This document shows, piece after piece, positions 7,455 to 10,604 of a stretch of DNA of 10,604 nucleotides. The DNA is taken from contig CATIYU010000180.1 in the NCBI GenBank assembly GCA_949739085.1, forward strand, positions 1-10,604, written 5' to 3'. Numbering within the stretch: position 1 is the stretch's first letter; each line of letters starts with the position of its first letter. This DNA comes from an uncultured Eubacteriales bacterium (lineage in GTDB: Bacteria > Bacillota_A > Clostridia > Oscillospirales > Oscillospiraceae). Made by a program: the position numbers and the translations under genes. The notes under the pieces were generated by a model. It saw only the letters and a program-made list of their open reading frames with translations. It made no database searches and was not told the DNA's origin.

Positions 7455-7862
7455 ATGCGGGTTCACCACGTGGGGTATCTGGTGAAGCGGCTGGAAAAGG
7501 CCAGGGACAGCTTTTTGTCCCTGGGCTTCAAAGCTGCGGGCGGCGCTGTGTACGACGAGCGCCGGGACATCGACATCCTCTTTATGGAGAAGGACGGGTA
7601 CCAGGTGGAGCTGGTAAGCCCCCGGTCGGACGCGTCCGTGGTGGCGGGGCTCATCAAGACCTACAAGAACGCGCCCTACCACCTCTGCTATGAGGCGGCG
7701 GACTTTCCGGCGGAGCTGGCCGGCCTGGAGAAATCGGGCTTTACAAGAATTGACGCCCCTACACCAGCCCCCGCCTTGGACGGGCGGCGGGTGTGCTTTC
7801 TCATGAGCCCCTGCATCGGACTTGTGGAGCTGCTGGAGGGTCCGCCTCCGGCGGCACAGTGA
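7455..7862 (+). CDS. VOC-fold protein, methylmalonyl-CoA-epimerase-like
   Basis: This 135-residue protein of the vicinal-oxygen-chelate (glyoxalase) superfamily is the usual length for a methylmalonyl-CoA epimerase. It has two beta-alpha-beta-beta-beta halves. Likely metal ligands are H5 (HHVGYLV), E52 (YQVELVSP), H76 (PYHLCYE) and E125 (GLVELLE), the order and spacing expected for the family. Epimerases of this type remove and re-add the alpha proton of an acyl thioester. Placed directly after the carrier-protein gene, it may act on the acyl-ACP, for example by inverting C2 of the glyceryl group (inference). Other VOC activities, or a binding role, are possible. The start ATG is 2 bases after the ACP stop, with GGAGG at 7440-7444, 10 bases away. 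Its TGA overlaps a GTG start candidate of the next gene. Confidence 0.82.
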   Translation: MRVHHVGYLVKRLEKARDSFLSLGFKAAGGAVYDERRDIDILFMEKDGYQVELVSPRSDASVVAGLIKTYKNAPYHLCYEAADFPAELAGLEKSGFTRIDAPTPAPALDGRRVCFLMSPCIGLVELLEGPPPAAQ

Positions 7863-8908
7863 GAGGGGGCGTTCCTTTGCGCGCAAAGCCCTCCCGGCTG
7901 GGTCCGGTTCTGAAATGCGCCGCCTTTCTCCTGCTGCTGGCCCTGACGGTCCAGCTGGCCTCCGGCGTGCTGCGGAACAAAAACTATGCCTCCGCCAGCG
8001 CCGCCTTCTACGAGGAGCCTAAAGACTCCCTGGACGTGCTTCTTATGGGCTCCTCCCACATGCTCAACGCCGTGGCCCCCATGCAGCTGTGGGAGGAGCA
8101 CGGCATCGCCTCCAACAACCTGGCCCAGAACGGCCAAGTGCTGCCGGTGACCTACTACCATCTACAGGAGGCCCTGCGCTTCCAGCGGCCCAAGCTGATC
8201 GTGCTGGATATTTACAAGGCCATTCAGGACAGCCTCATCGACTCCACCGCCTCCCTCCACTACACCCTGGACAACATGACCTTTGGCCTGCCCAAGCTGC
8301 GGGCGGTTTTCGACCTGCTGCCCCAGGGAGAGCGGATGGAATTCCTGGTGGATATTATCCCCTACCACAGCCGCTGGAAAGAGCTGACCCAGGCCGATTT
8401 CACGCCGCCGGACACCACGGAGAAGGGGGCCCAGGCCCTCTTTGCCATCACGCCCCTGCCGGATTTCACCGTCATGCCTGCCAGCGCGGCGGCGGAACCG
8501 GTGGAGGTGGCCCTGCGGTACCTGGAGAAAATTGTGGCGCTGTGCCGGGAGGAGCAGGTGGAGCTGCTCTTTGTGGCGGTGCCCTTCGCCACCCCGGCGG
8601 ACGACGATCTGAGCCGCCAGGAGGTGGTCAACGGCATGGCCGCCTACGCGGAGGCGTGGGGGGTGCCCTTTGTGAACATGATGCACCACACAGAGGAGAT
8701 GGGCTTTGACTACGCCCAGGACATGGCGGACGTGTTTCATGCCAACTGGCGGGGTATGGAAAAAATTACCGCTTGGCTGGGGGACTACCTGGCGGACCAC
8801 TACCCCCTCCCGGACCGGCGGGGGGAGAGCGCCTACCAGAGCTGGAACGAAGCTCTGGAAAACTACCACGCCTATCTGGACGCCGCGATAGCCGCCGCTG
8901 GGCATTGA
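7859..8908 (+). CDS. Membrane-anchored SGNH-like protein, probable MBOAT partner (DltD/AlgJ role)
   Basis: This protein is about 350 residues, with a basic N-terminus and one membrane segment (about residues 16-38). An extracytoplasmic SGNH-like domain follows. VLLMGSSHMLNA holds the candidate nucleophile block (S65, S66, H67), and ADVFHANWRG holds D291 and H294. These fit the Ser and Asp-x-x-His blocks of the superfamily. Such proteins work with MBOATs to put acyl groups on cell-surface polymers. It closes the operon. The start is uncertain. GTG at 7859 overlaps the VOC stop (GTGA), a typical coupled start, but has no close ribosome site. TTG at 7877 has AGGGGG (7864-7869) 7 bases upstream and would give 344 residues. 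Both keep the anchor. The stop codon lies inside the -35 box of the next promoter. Confidence 0.85.
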   Translation: MRGGVPLRAKPSRLGPVLKCAAFLLLLALTVQLASGVLRNKNYASASAAFYEEPKDSLDVLLMGSSHMLNAVAPMQLWEEHGIASNNLAQNGQVLPVTYYHLQEALRFQRPKLIVLDIYKAIQDSLIDSTASLHYTLDNMTFGLPKLRAVFDLLPQGERMEFLVDIIPYHSRWKELTQADFTPPDTTEKGAQALFAITPLPDFTVMPASAAAEPVEVALRYLEKIVALCREEQVELLFVAVPFATPADDDLSRQEVVNGMAAYAEAWGVPFVNMMHHTEEMGFDYAQDMADVFHANWRGMEKITAWLGDYLADHYPLPDRRGESAYQSWNEALENYHAYLDAAIAAAGH

Positions 8909-8933
8909 CGGATGAACGCCGCCGTAGTATAAT
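8905..8933 (+). promoter_or_regulatory. Near-consensus SigA promoter of the NfeD gene
   Basis: TTGACG (8905-8910) and TATAAT (8928-8933) are 17 bases apart, matching 11 of the 12 consensus positions. The -35 box contains the TGA stop (8906-8908) of the preceding gene. Transcription should start near 8940, about 42 bases before the ATG at 8982. There is no terminator between the operon and this promoter, so read-through into the NfeD gene is also possible. Confidence 0.85.
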
Positions 8934-8981
8934 AGAAGAGGTACTTTCAACCGGGTCTTTTCAAGAAAGGTGGTATCTGTG

Positions 8982-9440
8982 ATGAGCGTTATGGTATGGG
9001 TGTGGCTGGGCGCTGTGGCCCTGTTCTCATTTGTGGAGGCCGTTACACTGGCGCTGGTCTCCGTGTGGTTTGCCGCCGGAGCTCTGGCGGCCACCTTCGC
9101 CGCCTACGCAGGCATGGAGCTGACCAATCAGCTGCTCCTTTTTGTGGGCGTATCCCTGGTGGCCTTTGCCGCCGTGCGGCCTCTGGCAAGGCGGTTTCTG
9201 GAGCCCCGCTTTGTCCCCACCAACGCCGACCGCCTGTTGGGCGTAAAGGCCCGGGTAACGGAGACGATCGACAACGCCAGTGCCACCGGTGCGGTCTATG
9301 TGGACGGCAAAACCTGGACCGCCCGAAGCGCCAGCGGCGCGGTGATCCCGGCGGGAGAGCAGGTGGAGGTGGAGCGGATGGAGGGCGTGAAACTGATTGT
9401 CCGCGCCCGGGCGGCGGTAACCGTATCCCAGCCCTACTAA
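8982..9440 (+). CDS. Short NfeD-family membrane protein
   Basis: This 152-residue protein has two or three membrane segments in its first 70 residues (WLGAVALFSFVEAVTLALVSVWFAAG region, then LLLFVGVSLVAFAAV). A small C-terminal OB-fold domain follows (about 80-148), with the family-typical VDGKTWTARS and VEVERMEGVKLIV stretches. The length and layout fit the short NfeD class, which lacks the ClpP-like protease domain. Such proteins normally partner with SPFH (flotillin/stomatin-like) proteins in membrane quality control or microdomains. No SPFH gene is adjacent; a terminator follows directly. The ATG at 8982 is chosen because AAAGGTGG (8966-8973) lies 8 bases upstream. The in-frame GTG at 8970 lies inside that ribosome site and is unlikely. 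Confidence 0.85.
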   Translation: MSVMVWVWLGAVALFSFVEAVTLALVSVWFAAGALAATFAAYAGMELTNQLLLFVGVSLVAFAAVRPLARRFLEPRFVPTNADRLLGVKARVTETIDNASATGAVYVDGKTWTARSASGAVIPAGEQVEVERMEGVKLIVRARAAVTVSQPY

Positions 9441-9453
9441 AATATAGACAGAC

Positions 9454-9487
9454 GGGCGGCGCCTATATTGGCGCCGCCCTCTTTTTT
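9454..9487 (+). terminator. Rho-independent terminator after the NfeD gene
   Basis: GGGCGGCGCC (9454-9463) and GGCGCCGCCC (9470-9479) form a perfect 10 base-pair stem with a TATATT loop. TCTTTTTT follows (9480-9487). It starts 13 bases after the NfeD stop. On the minus strand the stem is followed by GTCTGTCTATATTTTA, which is not a clean T-run, so it probably works well only for plus-strand transcripts. Confidence 0.95.
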
Positions 9488-9524
9488 GCTGTTATTTCCT
9501 TCCGCGCCGTGGGGACGCTTCCCC

Positions 9525-10604
9525 CTACTCCTCCGCCAGCAGATACAGCTGTACAGACTGGTAATCCCCCCAGAACCGGGGCAGGAGATATCCGGCGTTC
9601 ATAAGTACGTCGCCGCCGTAGAGCCCGCCGCCGTTGACACGGTATTGCAGAGCCGGGTCCAGGCCCTTGAGCCGCAGCGGGGGGAACACGTTCCCGGCAC
9701 TGGCCGGGCCGGTGACCACGGATACCAGGGCCTCCCGGCGGTCCCGGGACACCTGCTCCCAGGCGGTGAAGGGCCCCGGCTGGAAGGGGTCGGTTAGGCG
9801 GTAGTAGTCGCCGAAATGGAGGAGCTCATACCGGGCCTTGTAGGTCTCAATCTGCCAGCGGATAATCTCCCTCTCCTCCTCCGTACACCGGCCCAGGTCC
9901 ATCTCGTAGCCAAAAGCGCCGCTCATGGCCACCACTCCCCGGGTCTCCAGGGGCGTCACCCGGCCGTTCTGCTCATTGGGGGAGACGGACACGTGGGATC
10001 CCATGGTACAAACCGGGTAGCAGAAGGAGGTGCCGTACTGGATGCGCAGGCGGTCGATGGCATCGGTGTTGTCACTGCACCAGATCTGGGGTGTGTAGTA
10101 GAGCATCCCGCCGTCGAAGCGGCCGCCGCCGCCGCAGCATCCCTCCACAAGAATCTGGGGGAAATCCTGGTGGATGCGCTCCAGCAGGTCGTAAACCCCC
10201 AGGACGAACCGGTGGTACCCCCCCCCCTGCCGCTGAGGGGGCAGAGCGGCGGACCAGACGTCGGTAAGGCTGCGGTTCATGTCCCACTTGACGTAGGATA
10301 CAGGGGCGCTGGAGAGGACGGCCTTCAGCTGGCTGTAGACGTGGTCCCGGACCTCCCGGCGGGAGAAGTCCAGCACCAGCTGGTTGCGGCTCCTGGCGGG
10401 GTCACGGCCCGGCACCCGCAGAGCCCAGTCCGGGTGTTCCTGGAAAAGAACGCTGTCCTCGCTGACCATCTCCGGCTCCACCCAGAGGCCAAAGGAGAGG
10501 CCCAGCTGTTCCATCCGGGGGACCAGGGCCCCCAGCCCCCCGGGGAGCTTCTTCTCATTGCCCTGCCAGTCCCCCAGGCCGCTGTTGTCGTCGTCCCGGA
10601 CGCC
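9525..10604 (-). CDS. GH36 alpha-galactosidase, C-terminal half (cut by right edge)
   Basis: The frame is open from base 10604 to a TAG at 9525-9527, 359 residues. The true start lies outside the window; an ATG at 10514 is internal, because the codons before it read DDDNSGLGDW and KLPGGL, both family-typical. Visible GH36 blocks are SFGLWVEPEMV, YVKWDMNR (nucleophile Asp, codon 10281-10283), CCGGGGRFDGGML, and WCSDNTDAIDRLRIQYG (acid/base Asp, codon 10071-10073). The two aspartates are 70 residues apart, consistent with GH36 enzymes. The family's beta-sandwich tail follows. GH36 enzymes hydrolyse alpha-1,6-galactosides such as raffinose and melibiose. No signal peptide can be judged. Full-length bacterial members are about 730 residues, so about half is present. 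A run of ten G lies inside the coding strand at 10218-10227. The gene converges on the NfeD gene and is probably unrelated to the acyl-transfer operon. Confidence 0.93.
   Translation of the reverse strand, partial: GVRDDDNSGLGDWQGNEKKLPGGLGALVPRMEQLGLSFGLWVEPEMVSEDSVLFQEHPDWALRVPGRDPARSRNQLVLDFSRREVRDHVYSQLKAVLSSAPVSYVKWDMNRSLTDVWSAALPPQRQGGGYHRFVLGVYDLLERIHQDFPQILVEGCCGGGGRFDGGMLYYTPQIWCSDNTDAIDRLRIQYGTSFCYPVCTMGSHVSVSPNEQNGRVTPLETRGVVAMSGAFGYEMDLGRCTEEEREIIRWQIETYKARYELLHFGDYYRLTDPFQPGPFTAWEQVSRDRREALVSVVTGPASAGNVFPPLRLKGLDPALQYRVNGGGLYGGDVLMNAGYLLPRFWGDYQSVQLYLLAEE

Noticed and set aside
7793..7858. Upstream GTG at 7793 as the start of the second SGNH gene
   Set aside because: It would overlap the VOC gene by 70 bases and add a residue stretch without signal-peptide character before the basic N-terminus. 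Later GTG and TTG starts fit better.
1970..8908. A true dlt operon (D-alanylation of teichoic acid)
   Set aside because: There is no DltA adenylating ligase; a FkbH protein takes its place. The MBOAT is AlgI-length, and the extra NodB and VOC functions do not belong to dlt.
6939..9094. Antisense frames opposite the ACP, VOC, second SGNH and NfeD genes (about 315 and 310 codons)
   Set aside because: No ribosome site or domain motifs, and they cut across several well-supported sense genes.
9454..9524. Bidirectional terminator serving the alpha-galactosidase gene too
   Set aside because: On the minus strand the 10 base-pair stem lacks a following T-run. A second small stem (GGGGA/TCCCC, about 9510-9523) also has none. 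Termination from that side remains unproven.

Overview
The window looks like a chromosomal segment of a GC-rich, low-oxygen-type Firmicute, most likely a gut clostridium of the Oscillospiraceae kind. This is inferred from GC-rich coding sequence with strong AGGAGG-type ribosome sites, a YmfF/YmfH-type M16 peptidase pair, a short NfeD protein, SigA-like promoters in AT-richer gaps and tight, coupled operons. No RNA gene, insertion sequence, CRISPR array, origin or attachment site was seen.

Layout. (1) Positions 1-1688, minus strand: two overlapping M16 peptidase-family genes. The upstream one (YmfF-like) lacks the zinc motif. The downstream one (YmfH-like, cut by the left edge) has it. (2) Positions 1689-1969: a divergent intergenic region with a good plus-strand promoter and a leader hairpin. 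(3) Positions 1970-8908, plus strand: a compact six-gene operon. It encodes an SGNH-like/NodB-deacetylase fusion, an AlgI/DltB-type MBOAT membrane acyltransferase, a FkbH-type HAD-IIIC glyceryl transferase/phosphatase, an acyl carrier protein, a VOC-fold epimerase-like protein, and a second membrane-anchored SGNH-like protein. (4) Positions 8905-9487: an NfeD gene with its own near-consensus promoter and a strong terminator. (5) Positions 9525-10604, minus strand: the C-terminal half of a GH36 alpha-galactosidase, cut by the right edge.

How the operon may work. The FkbH protein would take the D-glyceryl group from 1,3-bisphosphoglycerate and load it onto the acyl carrier protein. The VOC protein might epimerise or otherwise process the thioester. 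The MBOAT would pass the acyl group across the membrane, and one or both extracytoplasmic SGNH-like proteins would place it on a surface glycan. The NodB domain would remove acetyl groups from the same or a related glycan. This is the logic of the Dlt D-alanylation system (DltA loading, DltC carrier, DltB MBOAT, DltD partner), with a glycolysis-fed FkbH enzyme replacing the ATP-dependent adenylating ligase. The domain calls rest on visible motifs; the pathway is inference. No glycosyltransferase or polymerase lies in the window, so the acceptor is unknown.
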